Assembly: GCA_910579725.1 (NCBI GenBank)
Contig: CAJTUD010000016.1
Location: forward strand, 1-5,373
Source: an uncultured Oscillospiraceae bacterium
GTDB taxonomy: Bacteria; Bacillota; Clostridia; Oscillospirales; Oscillospiraceae
Length of the DNA: 5,373 nt
Reading direction: 5' to 3'
Within the stretch, counting starts at the first letter, position 1. The number at the start of each line of letters is the position of its first letter. Both the position numbers and the translations under genes were made by a program. The notes below the pieces were generated by a model. The model did no database searches, was not told the origin of the DNA, and saw nothing but the letters and a program-made list of their open reading frames with translations. This document shows positions 1 through 5,373 of this stretch, in pieces.

Positions 1-2
1 GC

Positions 3-884
3 TACCAGCAGCCCAAGCGGAAAAACAGCACCCTCTGGAAGTATTTCGCCATCTCCGATATGCTCACCAACGAGATTTATATTGGCAACATGGTGCAAGG
101 CAAATATGGCAGCGTGTCCTACAAGACCAAGCAAAACAAACCCCGCCCCCAAAGTGAGTGGTATCGTGTAGAGGGAACCCATGAGGCCATCATCGACCGC
201 CCCCTCTGGAACCGGGTTCAGTCCATGGTTGCGGAACGGGCCAAGCCTTTTGATTGCGGTACTGTGGGGCTATTCGCCCGGAAAGCGATCTGCGCCAACT
301 GCGGCTACACCATGCGTTCCTCCAAAAATCGCGGGCGGCACTATCTCCAATGCTCTAACCGCCATGTGGCAAAGGACGCCTGCATCGGCTCCTTCATTTC
401 GGTGGAAAAGCTGGAGCGGATGGTCATTGACGAGCTGAACCGACTGGCGGCGGCATATCTGGACAAGGACGAGCTGGAGCGGAACATTGAGTTTTGCGAA
501 AATCTGCAAGGGCAGAAAAAGCAGCTTCTGGACACCCTCACCGCCTATGAGAAACGAATTGCCGAGTACACCAAGGGTCTGCGGGATTTATACATGGATA
601 AGGTCAAGGGCCTGCTCAACGACAGCGACTTCTTCGCCCTTTCTAAAGAGTTTTCCTCCGAGAAATCCCGGCTGGAGCGCGTCCTGCTGGACGGACAACG
701 GCAGCTTGCGGAACTGGAGGACAGAATTGCCGTTGGAGACAACCGAAAGTCTTTGGTGGAACGGTATATAAATCTGGAACACTTGACACGAGAAATCGTG
801 GAAATTCTCATTGACCACATCACTGTTGGGAAGCGCATCCCTGGAACGAAGGACGTTCCCATTGAAATTCACTGGAACTTTTAA
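3..884 (+). CDS. Large serine recombinase, C-terminal part (5' end outside window)
   Basis: This is the C-terminal 293 residues of a large serine recombinase, which cuts and rejoins attachment sites to integrate or excise a mobile element. The reading frame is open to the left edge, so the N-terminal resolvase domain with the catalytic serine is not visible. Residues about 1-80 (counted from codon 3) match the end of the 'Recombinase' DNA-binding domain (ISDMLTNEIYIGNMVQGK, then an EGTHEAIIDRPLW-type segment). Residues 97-127 form a zinc ribbon with ligands C97, C100, C117 and C127. Residues about 150-245 are a charged coiled coil, the part that controls synapsis and direction in this family. 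The last 40 residues (LTREIVEILIDHITV...EIHWNF) resemble the C-terminal tail of TnpX/TndX-type clostridial recombinases. The internal ATG at position 60 is not a true start, because conserved recombinase sequence continues upstream of it. The gene shows no frameshift. Its stop codon overlaps the Shine-Dalgarno sequence of the next gene, so the two are probably co-transcribed. Confidence 0.93.
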   Translation, partial: YQQPKRKNSTLWKYFAISDMLTNEIYIGNMVQGKYGSVSYKTKQNKPRPQSEWYRVEGTHEAIIDRPLWNRVQSMVAERAKPFDCGTVGLFARKAICANCGYTMRSSKNRGRHYLQCSNRHVAKDACIGSFISVEKLERMVIDELNRLAAAYLDKDELERNIEFCENLQGQKKQLLDTLTAYEKRIAEYTKGLRDLYMDKVKGLLNDSDFFALSKEFSSEKSRLERVLLDGQRQLAELEDRIAVGDNRKSLVERYINLEHLTREIVEILIDHITVGKRIPGTKDVPIEIHWNF

Positions 885-888
885 GGAG
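883..888 (+). promoter_or_regulatory. Ribosome binding site of the small gene, overlapping the recombinase stop
   Basis: AAGGAG lies inside and just after the recombinase TAA (882-884), 9 bases before the ATG at 898. It is close to the consensus and fixes this ATG as the start, rather than any upstream in-frame codon within the recombinase gene. The overlap suggests translational coupling to the recombinase. Confidence 0.85.
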
Positions 889-897
889 CATAGACCC

Positions 898-1092
898 ATG
901 CCACCCAAAGAAGAATTTGAAAAGTCTGTCCAATCCATCGACCAAGCCCTGGGCGAGATTGAGCGCACTCTGGAGCAAATGCTGACCTTGGCCCGCCTCT
1001 CCACCAGCGATTTGAACGTAGACCGGGCCGCGCTGCAAAAGACGCTGGAACGCCTCCAGCGCAAGATTGACCGTATTGCGGATACCATTTGA
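898..1092 (+). CDS. Small charged helical protein behind the recombinase; candidate recombination directionality factor
   Basis: A 64-residue protein that I do not recognise as a named family. It starts MPPKEEFEKSV and is highly charged, with no Cys, no signal peptide and no membrane segment. Hydrophobic residues spaced every three or four positions (residues about 8-35 and again 40-63, the latter ALQKTLERLQRKIDRI) predict two helices able to form a helical hairpin or a coiled-coil dimer. It sits 13 bases behind a large serine recombinase and before the attachment junction, with a strong Shine-Dalgarno sequence. Known directionality factors of large serine recombinases (for example SprB of SPbeta or the factor of the C. 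difficile skin element) are small, share little sequence, and act by binding the recombinase coiled coil. Position and predicted coiled-coil character make that role plausible here, but this is inference. Alternatives are a recombinase accessory protein or an unrelated element gene. The gene itself looks real. Confidence 0.75.
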   Translation: MPPKEEFEKSVQSIDQALGEIERTLEQMLTLARLSTSDLNVDRAALQKTLERLQRKIDRIADTI

Positions 1093-1150
1093 CTTGATTT
1101 TTCGCCATTTTCTGCACGAAGTTGCACTTTTGTGATTGCACCAGAGCAGA
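1093..1150 (+). other. Probable attachment-site junction (attL/attR) inside cotJC
   Basis: Between the small gene's stop and the first residues of CotJC homology lie about 40 non-coding bases. Large serine recombinases recognise element half-sites of roughly 25 bases and chromosomal half-sites of roughly 20, so a hybrid site fits exactly here. CotJC-like sequence becomes recognisable at the Ile-Ala codons, 1135-1140. The motif TGCAC occurs three times around the border (1113-1117, 1123-1127, 1137-1141), the last within cotJC. The two-base crossover core cannot be identified without the other end of the element. Confidence 0.5.
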
Positions 1151-1338
1151 AGGCTCGCGTTACCTATGACAATATCCTTCGTTTAAGCGACGACCCGGAT
1201 GTAAATGATGCAATCAGATTCCTGCGTGCTCGGGAGATCGTGCATTTTCAGCGTTTTGGCGAAGGCTTGCGCTTGGCAAAAGACCGCATGTCAGAAAAAA
1301 ATAATATTTATTTCACCAACCCGTCTTTCGACCGCTGA
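1132..1338 (+). pseudogene. cotJC: 3' fragment of a CotJC-type spore-coat manganese catalase gene, interrupted by the element
   Basis: The last 67-68 codons of a CotJC/manganese catalase protein, a spore-coat-associated ferritin-like dimanganese enzyme that splits hydrogen peroxide. Visible hallmarks are IAPEQKARVTY, LSDDPDVNDAIRFLRAREIVHFQRFGE and the ending FNPSF-like YFTNPSFDR. Counting from the GTG at 1132, E5, E35 and H38 keep the spacing of the Lactiplantibacillus catalase residues E148, E178 and H181, so the last carboxylate and His ligands are kept. The first three metal ligands (E35, E66, H69 there) and about two thirds of the protein are missing. There is no Shine-Dalgarno sequence before the GTG, and the reading frame runs back without a start to the small gene's stop, so this is a broken gene, not a short complete one. 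The reading frame is undamaged and has its own terminator, as expected if the 5' part lies on the far side of the element and the gene can be restored by excision. A simple deletion remnant is the alternative. Confidence 0.85.
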
Positions 1339-1347
1339 ACCTGTAAA

Positions 1348-1380
1348 ATGGCCTGTCCTCTTTGAGGGCAGGTCATTTTT
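1348..1380 (+). terminator. Rho-independent terminator after cotJC
   Basis: A 13-bp stem (1348-1360 with 1364-1376, containing two G-T wobble pairs) closes a three-base loop and is followed directly by a T run ending at 1380. It lies 10 bases after the cotJC stop. It would end both the original cotJ operon transcript and any transcript leaving the inserted element. Confidence 0.92.
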
Positions 1381-1639
1381 ATCCACGCAGATGGTTGTGC
1401 AATAGTTTCAGCAACACTGTAACGTGCATAAAATCTCCACATTCACCAAACAGAACATTTACTGTGAAATTTCCTTTTTTACCGCCCTGCCCAAATCTCT
1501 GGCAGGCCGAGAGAGACAAATGACTGCCCCCGGATCGCTTACTCTAGACATGGCTCGTACAAGCGGCACAGCCAGAAACGGCAATAAGATCACGTATACC
1601 GCACCAGCATAACAGATCAGCGAAATAGCCCTTTTGAGG
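1381..1639. other. Intergenic stretch without a convincing gene
   Basis: No supported gene is seen here. On the minus strand a 63-codon frame (1650 down to 1459) begins with a basic end and a hydrophobic stretch (AISLICYAGAVYVILLPFLAV) that would span a membrane once, but it has no Shine-Dalgarno sequence and no recognisable family, and its start lies under the plus-strand promoter at 1640-1668. It could be a small membrane peptide or a decayed gene end; chance is equally likely. A short inverted repeat (CCTGCC 1486-1491 with GGCAGG 1501-1506) lacks a following T run. Confidence 0.5.
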
Positions 1640-1668
1640 TTGACTACCATTCATATTGGTGGTATACT
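1640..1668 (+). promoter_or_regulatory. Sigma-A type promoter of the lipoprotein protease gene
   Basis: TTGACT (1640-1645) and TATACT (1663-1668) are separated by exactly 17 bases; each differs from the vegetative consensus at one position. Transcription would begin near 1675, giving a leader of about 95 bases before the ATG at 1772. The spacer is bounded by TACCA (1645-1649) and TGGTA (1660-1664), an interrupted dyad that could be an operator, though this is weak evidence. Confidence 0.85.
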
Positions 1669-1755
1669 TGGTTCATAATAAATCAAAAAATCCGAGTCTG
1701 TTGGTGGACTTTTCCTTCACCCGTTTCATAAGCGGACTGTTGTAAAAATCACGGA

Positions 1756-1761
1756 AAGAGG
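1756..1761 (+). promoter_or_regulatory. Ribosome binding site deciding between GTG 1766 and ATG 1772
   Basis: AAGAGG ends 4 bases before an in-frame GTG (1766) and 10 bases before an ATG (1772). The ATG is preferred because 4 bases is too close for efficient initiation and because the signal peptide then begins MRKR, the usual form. The two choices differ by only two residues. Confidence 0.6.
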
Positions 1762-1771
1762 TTGAGTGAGC

Positions 1772-3382
1772 ATGAGAAAGCGTTTGTTGGCCGTTTGTCT
1801 GGTAACTGGCCTCCTGCTGGTCCTGACAGGGTGCGGTAAAGAAGACGGCTTACCCTCCGGAAAAACAGATGGATCAGTCTGGACAGATTCCATTCATGAT
1901 AATCCTGCATCCGAGCCAGCAATTGCCATGGAGGATGCTATTTTACCACTGGAAGCAGAGCGATTTCTGGTGGCACCGAGAAGTGTGGGTGGTATTGAGC
2001 CCTATGCCGACCATTGGTTTCGTGACCAGGCGAGGATAAACGTCGATTTGTCCGAAGAATTGGCCCTTACCTATTCTTTGACAGTCGGTGATAAGACCAC
2101 ATTCCCCAATGGCAGCCCCCAGGGCTATGATATGGACGCGCTGCTGGAGTGGGGGAAAGCCCCTGGCTTGAACGTGGATGTTCTGCATGAGCATGGCTTT
2201 ACCGGAAAGGGTGCGGTGATTGCCTATGTAGACCAGCCTGTGGCTGAGCATGAGCAGTTCAGTGACCTGACACTCCACTACACCAACAACACTGATTCGG
2301 AAAGCTCTATGCATGGTTTGGCGGTGCTGTCCCTGCTGGCAGGAAAGGATATTGGTACCGCACCGGGGGCGGAGGTCTATTACTATGGGGACGCCAGCTG
2401 GGAGAGAGATCAGGCGAGTCAGGCTGAATGTCTTTACCAGATTATTGAGCAGAATAAAGCGTTGCCAGAAGGGGAGAAGATTACCATGGTGGGTTTCTCC
2501 AACAACATTAACGGTGATGTGAAAAACGAAGACGTTTTACGGGAGGCTGTTGCCGCCTGCGAGGAAGCAGGAATTATGGTTTGGTTCTGCGGCGAGTATG
2601 GAGCAGCTGTCTTCCTGCCCTTCAGTGACAAGGATGATTTCCATAATCTGGTCTCCGACGTATGGTGGTCAGGAAGTTTGTCAGATGTGGTCTTTGTTCC
2701 TGAGGCGGGCCGGACAACGGCATCTGTCTTAGATGGTGTTAATTATATCTACTGGGCCTTTAACGGTGGACTGAGCTGGGCAATGCCTTATATGCTGGGA
2801 CTGTATGCCATTGCCAATGAGATTGACCCCTCCCGGACCCAGAGCGATCTGCGGATGCTGGTAATGGATACCGCTTATAAAAATGGCAATATGTCTATCA
2901 TCAATCCGGTAGGTTTTATCGCTGCTGTTCTGGACGGCGCCTGCCGCAGTGATGAGGCGGACGCTCTCCGTCAGGATGCGGCGGCGCAGGAGCGGTATCT
3001 TTATGCTGTGATGGACCCAATGGCTATGAATGAGGAGGATCTGACTGCCATAGGCAATTATCTGGCGGCTATCACCGACGCACAAGTCCTGACAGTCGAT
3101 GCCCGCGCTTTCTCCAGTATGACGGATCTGGAAGCAGCCCTTCAGGCGGACGCTGTTCAGCGAGGCGGCGTGGTGTGCGGCGTACAGTTTTTCGGTACAC
3201 TTGACTGGGATCATGAACAGCTTCCGTGGCCAACGGCTAACCTGCCGTTAGCAGAAGGAGCGTATACGGATTTCTTTGACCAGTATAAAGCTGCCGAGGA
3301 CTACTCTAAGACTCCGGAAGTGTTCGCTCCCAATCCTGCTTGGCCGCTTTTTGTTGGATCTGCACAGATTACGATGAGTTGA
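1772..3382 (+). CDS. Lipoprotein with a subtilisin-like (S8) peptidase domain, atypical oxyanion position
   Basis: A 536-residue predicted lipoprotein anchored outside the cytoplasmic membrane. A type II signal peptide is clear: MRKR, a hydrophobic core, and lipobox LTGC with lipidated C21. The S8 domain spans about residues 132-390. The Asp motif is D154 in GKGAVIAYVDQPV, the His motif is H181 in MHGLAVLSLLAG followed by GTAPGAEVYYY, and the Ser motif is S335 in GGLSWAMPYMLGLYA. Distances Asp-His 27 and His-Ser 154 are near those of subtilisin (32 and 157). The segment IMVWFCGEYG (residues 268-277) aligns with the oxyanion-hole AAGNEG segment, placing E275 where Asn is usual, 94 residues after the His (91 in subtilisin). 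The Asp motif has Gln instead of Ser/Thr-Gly, and the Ser motif has Leu for Thr. The last 140 residues form an extra domain I do not recognise. It may be a protease with unusual catalysis, or a scaffold that binds peptides. It has its own promoter and no partner gene. Function beyond the fold is not claimed. Confidence 0.87.
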   Translation: MRKRLLAVCLVTGLLLVLTGCGKEDGLPSGKTDGSVWTDSIHDNPASEPAIAMEDAILPLEAERFLVAPRSVGGIEPYADHWFRDQARINVDLSEELALTYSLTVGDKTTFPNGSPQGYDMDALLEWGKAPGLNVDVLHEHGFTGKGAVIAYVDQPVAEHEQFSDLTLHYTNNTDSESSMHGLAVLSLLAGKDIGTAPGAEVYYYGDASWERDQASQAECLYQIIEQNKALPEGEKITMVGFSNNINGDVKNEDVLREAVAACEEAGIMVWFCGEYGAAVFLPFSDKDDFHNLVSDVWWSGSLSDVVFVPEAGRTTASVLDGVNYIYWAFNGGLSWAMPYMLGLYAIANEIDPSRTQSDLRMLVMDTAYKNGNMSIINPVGFIAAVLDGACRSDEADALRQDAAAQERYLYAVMDPMAMNEEDLTAIGNYLAAITDAQVLTVDARAFSSMTDLEAALQADAVQRGGVVCGVQFFGTLDWDHEQLPWPTANLPLAEGAYTDFFDQYKAAEDYSKTPEVFAPNPAWPLFVGSAQITMS

Positions 3383-3403
3383 CAATCCGTTCTGTCTTGG
3401 TAA

Positions 3404-3430
3404 GTGCAACAGCTTGTCACATTATTTTTA
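3404..3430 (+). terminator. Weak candidate terminator after the protease gene
   Basis: GTGCAA (3404-3409) can pair with TTG(T)CAC (3414-3420) with one bulged T and a four-base loop, followed by a T-rich run to 3430, about 20 bases after the stop. The stem is short, so termination may instead rely on the strong hairpin further downstream. Confidence 0.35.
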
Positions 3431-3747
3431 CTCGATGGTCTGTTTTCCCTTTTCCAGTTGATTGATTAGCTCGGTCAGCTTGTGCGTGAAATTTCACCCG
3501 GCCTTTCACAACAGCCTATGCAAAATTGCCTGTCCAGTAGTTCATCTGCGGCAAAAAATAGAACAGATGGCTCCATCAGATTCAAGAATCCTCTGCATCT
3601 GATAAAAGGTCTTGCAATAGTAACAGAAATCCTGTTTTTTGCTGTAAAACAGTCCTATTGCCTCACGTCCGGCTCATTGACAAAACAGATACCCGACTGC
3701 CCATATTGAAGCCTTCCACCTGATTTTATGAAACCTGCCGGCAGATC
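3431..3747. other. Gene-free 317-base stretch, possibly a decayed or dispersed sequence
   Basis: No intact gene is supported. On the minus strand, protein-like stretches lie in different frames: a reading with ICFVNEPDVRQ then an amber stop and RGFLNLMEPSVLFFAADELL (about 3727 down to 3475), an overlapping frame with CYYCKTFYQMQRILESDG, and KLTELINQLEKGKQTIE ending at 3428. None has a start codon with a Shine-Dalgarno sequence. On the plus strand a 75-codon frame from a GTG at 3482 is equally unsupported. Local inverted repeats exist: CTGTTTT 3632-3638 with AAAACAG 3646-3652, ATCAGAT 3575-3581 with ATCTGAT 3597-3603, and a perfect 10-base palindrome at 3735-3744. It could be a frameshifted gene remnant, a repeat copied around the genome, or a structured RNA; I cannot choose. 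Confidence 0.45.
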
Positions 3748-3793
3748 AAGGTGCGGTATGCTTCCATCTTTGGAAGCATACCGCACCTTTTTT
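3748..3793 (+). terminator. Strong hairpin terminator between convergent genes
   Basis: A perfect 19-bp stem (3748-3766 with 3771-3789) closes a TCTT loop and is followed on the plus strand by six T residues (3788-3793, partly within the stem). It is oriented to stop plus-strand transcripts. On the minus strand the same stem follows directly on the stop codon of the Imm-5-like gene, but only two T residues follow, so it probably works in both directions with the plus strand favoured. Confidence 0.9.
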
Positions 3794-4311
3794 CAGCAAT
3801 TCCAACTGATCCGTACTGGATTTGTTTCATTCTGAACAGCTACAGCCTGAAGCGAACCTAGAATCCGTTCCAACTCCTCCCGAGCCAGATCATCCTGGAG
3901 CTCCCGTGTTGCTTCTGTACCGGCATTGTGATACGCATACGCCGCCGCTCCGTAAAAAGCAAAGCCCAGAGCATTGGAAGGCGTGGTCAGCGTACCGCAG
4001 GCTGTGGATAACGCCCGGGCCGCCGCCTGGCGGATAGGATCCTGCTCCTCTTGCGCGGCTTTCCGCGCATCCGACAGGAGCGGCCTAACCTCCTTCAGCG
4101 GCAATTCTCCCCGCAGATGGGAACGAACCGCCTCCACTGCCGCCGCAGAGCGCTTCGCCGTTCTGCACTGTCCCAGCATGGGCAGATACCGGTCCGTCGT
4201 GTACTCCACCGCCCAATGAGTCAGGGTAAGCTTACTCTGCGTTTCTATAAGCGCCATCAAGCGAACCACAGGGATATCCTCCACGCTGCCCATCATTTTT
4301 CGCAGCTTCAT
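3793..4311 (-). CDS. Imm-5-like domain protein (putative immunity protein family)
   Basis: A 172-residue soluble, almost entirely helical protein with no signal peptide or membrane segment. The arrangement of an N-terminal helix pair, an AVEAVRSHLRGE-type segment (residues about 58-70), Ala/Arg-rich helices with DARKAAQEEQDPIRQAAARAL (80-100), and a conserved-looking SNALGFAFYGAAAYAYHNAG segment (112-131) resembles the 'putative immunity protein' family with an Imm-5-like fold common in Firmicutes and Actinobacteria. That name comes from comparative prediction; the biochemical role is largely unproven, and no toxin gene is visible nearby. The start at 4311 is preceded by GGCAGG 9 bases upstream. 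It lies 6 bases behind the GH31 gene, so co-transcription is likely. The stop codon touches the terminator T run. The family call is from recall of the pattern and is moderate; that it is a real gene is likely. Confidence 0.72.
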   Translation of the reverse strand: MKLRKMMGSVEDIPVVRLMALIETQSKLTLTHWAVEYTTDRYLPMLGQCRTAKRSAAAVEAVRSHLRGELPLKEVRPLLSDARKAAQEEQDPIRQAAARALSTACGTLTTPSNALGFAFYGAAAYAYHNAGTEATRELQDDLAREELERILGSLQAVAVQNETNPVRISWNC

Positions 4312-4317
4312 ACCGTC

Positions 4318-5373
4318 TTACCTGCCGCCCTCTTTTCTTCGGATTATACAGCGATCCAGACCGCATTCCTTGGTATATCCATCGTCCACATACTGCTCAT
4401 AGACCTTTCCGGTACCCAGCAGCTCTCCTGTCAGCAGGTCCATCTCCGCCGTATTGGCTGCCGGCTTCCCTACAGGAACCAGTCTCCCTTTTCTGATATA
4501 GAACACCACTTGATTAAGCGGCACCATCACCGTCCGTTCTCCCGCGCCCACATCCATACAGGTAAAGCCCTCACTGCTATACCGTACCTCCGTCATCGGC
4601 TCCGGCAGATAGACAATCCTCCCCCGGGTTCCCTGCTCCAGAACCGGCACGATCATGATGCTCTCCCCCACCATCAGTTGATCTGCAATTCCCCGAGCTT
4701 TCTCGTCTCCAGGATAGTCAAAGGACAGCGGCTTGATGTACATATCCCGCCGCAAAGCAGCTTTCATAAATTCAGAATAAAGGTAGGGCAGCAACCTGTA
4801 CCGCAGACCGATAACCGTCCGGAAATCCTCCGGATTGCGGAAGCGATAGCACTCCTGATTTTTGGTAAAAATTGCGGTGTGGTTGCGCATCAGCGGCGTA
4901 AAAACAGAGACTGCCAACCAACGCAGCAGCAGCTCCCGGCTACAGTTCCCACCAAAGCCGCCGGTGTCCGCACCGCTGTAAAGAAAACCGCACATGTTCA
5001 GCGAAGGCATATGATATACGTTCTGCCGCAGCATTTCCCAGGTGGAGGCGTTGTCCCCGGTCCAAATGCCGCCATACCGGTGCGCTCCGATATAAGACGA
5101 GCGGGAGAAAAGCAGATACCGTCTGTCCATCAGCCGGTCCAGCCCCTCCCCGGAGGCCCGGGTCATCATTGCACCGAATAGATTGTGGACCTCGTAATTG
5201 CTCTTTTCCCGTCCATCGTCCAGCCGGTGGAAGAAGTCCTTGAAATCCGCGATGTGACGCTCCGGCTGATCCGGATCTCCCCGCTCCACATCGGGCTTCG
5301 TTCCCTTGGCCCGGTACTCCGTGGAAAAGATGGCAGGTTCATTCATGTCGTTCCAGAACCCCTCCAGCCCCCG
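4318..5373 (-). CDS. Glycoside hydrolase family 31 alpha-glycosidase, C-terminal half (5' end outside window)
   Basis: A retaining alpha-glycosidase of family GH31, which typically releases alpha-glucose, alpha-xylose or related sugars from oligosaccharides. The visible 351 residues begin at the right edge with GLEGFWNDMNEP, the GH31 nucleophile motif (catalytic Asp codon at 5347-5349), so the ATG at 5346 is internal and not the start. Counting that ATG as 1, the acid/base Asp is D98 in GGIWTGDNAS, followed by YSGADTGGFGG (D126) and LRW...FTPLMRNH (H156), all sugar-binding parts of the barrel. Residues from about 180 on (LRYRLLPYLYSEF, then beta-rich sequence) are the end of the barrel and the C-terminal beta domains. 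No signal peptide can be assessed. The exact substrate cannot be predicted; GH31 proteins are usually 650-800 residues, so about half is missing. It is the first visible gene of a leftward unit with the Imm-5-like gene. Confidence 0.95.
   Translation of the reverse strand, partial: RGLEGFWNDMNEPAIFSTEYRAKGTKPDVERGDPDQPERHIADFKDFFHRLDDGREKSNYEVHNLFGAMMTRASGEGLDRLMDRRYLLFSRSSYIGAHRYGGIWTGDNASTWEMLRQNVYHMPSLNMCGFLYSGADTGGFGGNCSRELLLRWLAVSVFTPLMRNHTAIFTKNQECYRFRNPEDFRTVIGLRYRLLPYLYSEFMKAALRRDMYIKPLSFDYPGDEKARGIADQLMVGESIMIVPVLEQGTRGRIVYLPEPMTEVRYSSEGFTCMDVGAGERTVMVPLNQVVFYIRKGRLVPVGKPAANTAEMDLLTGELLGTGKVYEQYVDDGYTKECGLDRCIIRRKEGGR

Larger units (their letters stand above)
1..1132 (+). mobile_element. 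Right-hand end of an integrated element using a large serine recombinase
   Basis: Everything left of about position 1132 appears to belong to an integrated element: a large serine recombinase gene followed by a small accessory gene, and then an abrupt change into the 3' third of a chromosomal manganese catalase gene. Large serine recombinase genes commonly lie at the very end of the element they mobilise, next to an attachment site, which fits this layout. The other end and the cargo are outside the window, so the element's size and type (prophage, integrative conjugative element, or skin-like intervening sequence) cannot be told. The right border is inferred from where CotJC homology begins; it is uncertain by roughly ten bases. 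Confidence 0.65.

Noticed and set aside
588..1141. Minus-strand frames beneath the recombinase and small gene
   Set aside because: They are antisense to genes supported by family motifs and a Shine-Dalgarno sequence, and their translations are of low complexity with no recognisable motifs.
1132..1338. Reading the CotJC-like frame as a complete small protein starting at GTG 1132
   Set aside because: No ribosome binding site precedes it, and conserved CotJC sequence starts right at its first codons with two thirds of the enzyme and most metal ligands missing.
1459..1650. Minus-strand 63-codon frame with one hydrophobic stretch
   Set aside because: There is no Shine-Dalgarno sequence and no known family, and its start overlaps the plus-strand promoter; described under the gap instead of called as a gene.
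3482..3709. Plus-strand 75-codon frame in the gap
   Set aside because: GTG start without a Shine-Dalgarno sequence, no signal peptide or domain, and competing protein-like readings on the other strand.
4051..5181. Long plus-strand open frame (376 codons) across the right part
   Set aside because: It lies antisense to the well-supported GH31 and Imm-5-like genes. Its translation is rich in His, Pro, Arg and Gln without domain character, a typical shadow of GC-rich coding DNA.
1..5373. CRISPR array, tRNA, rRNA or riboswitch
   Set aside because: No regularly spaced repeats, no tRNA-like cloverleaf ends, no rRNA signature, and no aptamer core that I recognise were seen in the non-coding stretches.

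Overview
The window looks like a chromosome piece of an endospore-forming, probably gut-associated Clostridia bacterium (Oscillospiraceae- or Lachnospiraceae-like; inference). The signs are a CotJC-type spore-coat manganese catalase fragment, a clostridial-style large serine recombinase, consensus sigma-A promoter and Shine-Dalgarno signals, and a GH31 glycosidase. The genus cannot be fixed from this sequence.

Left part (1 to about 1135): the end of an integrated mobile element. It carries the C-terminal two thirds or so of a large serine recombinase (open at the left edge) and, directly behind it, a 64-codon charged helical protein with its own strong Shine-Dalgarno sequence. About 40 bases after that small gene, without any start signal, the sequence becomes the last third of a CotJC-type manganese catalase gene (to 1338), closed by a strong terminator. 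The simplest reading is that the element sits inside cotJC and that this is one of its two attachment junctions. This is the same architecture as skin in sigK or SPbeta in spsM, where a large serine recombinase and a small directionality factor excise the element in the mother cell and restore a sporulation gene.

Middle part (1381-3792): a 260-base stretch with no convincing gene, a textbook sigma-A promoter, and a single-gene unit for a 536-residue lipoprotein with a subtilisin-type (S8) fold. Asp, His and Ser of the triad are present at subtilisin-like spacing, but the oxyanion-hole Asn position appears to be Glu. It is followed by about 400 bases with no intact gene, possibly a decayed or dispersed sequence, ending in a perfect 19-bp hairpin terminator.

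Right part (3793-5373, minus strand): a two-gene unit reading leftwards. A GH31 alpha-glycosidase (5' end outside the window) is followed after 6 bases by a 172-residue protein resembling the Imm-5-like 'putative immunity protein' family. It converges on the lipoprotein gene across the hairpin terminator.
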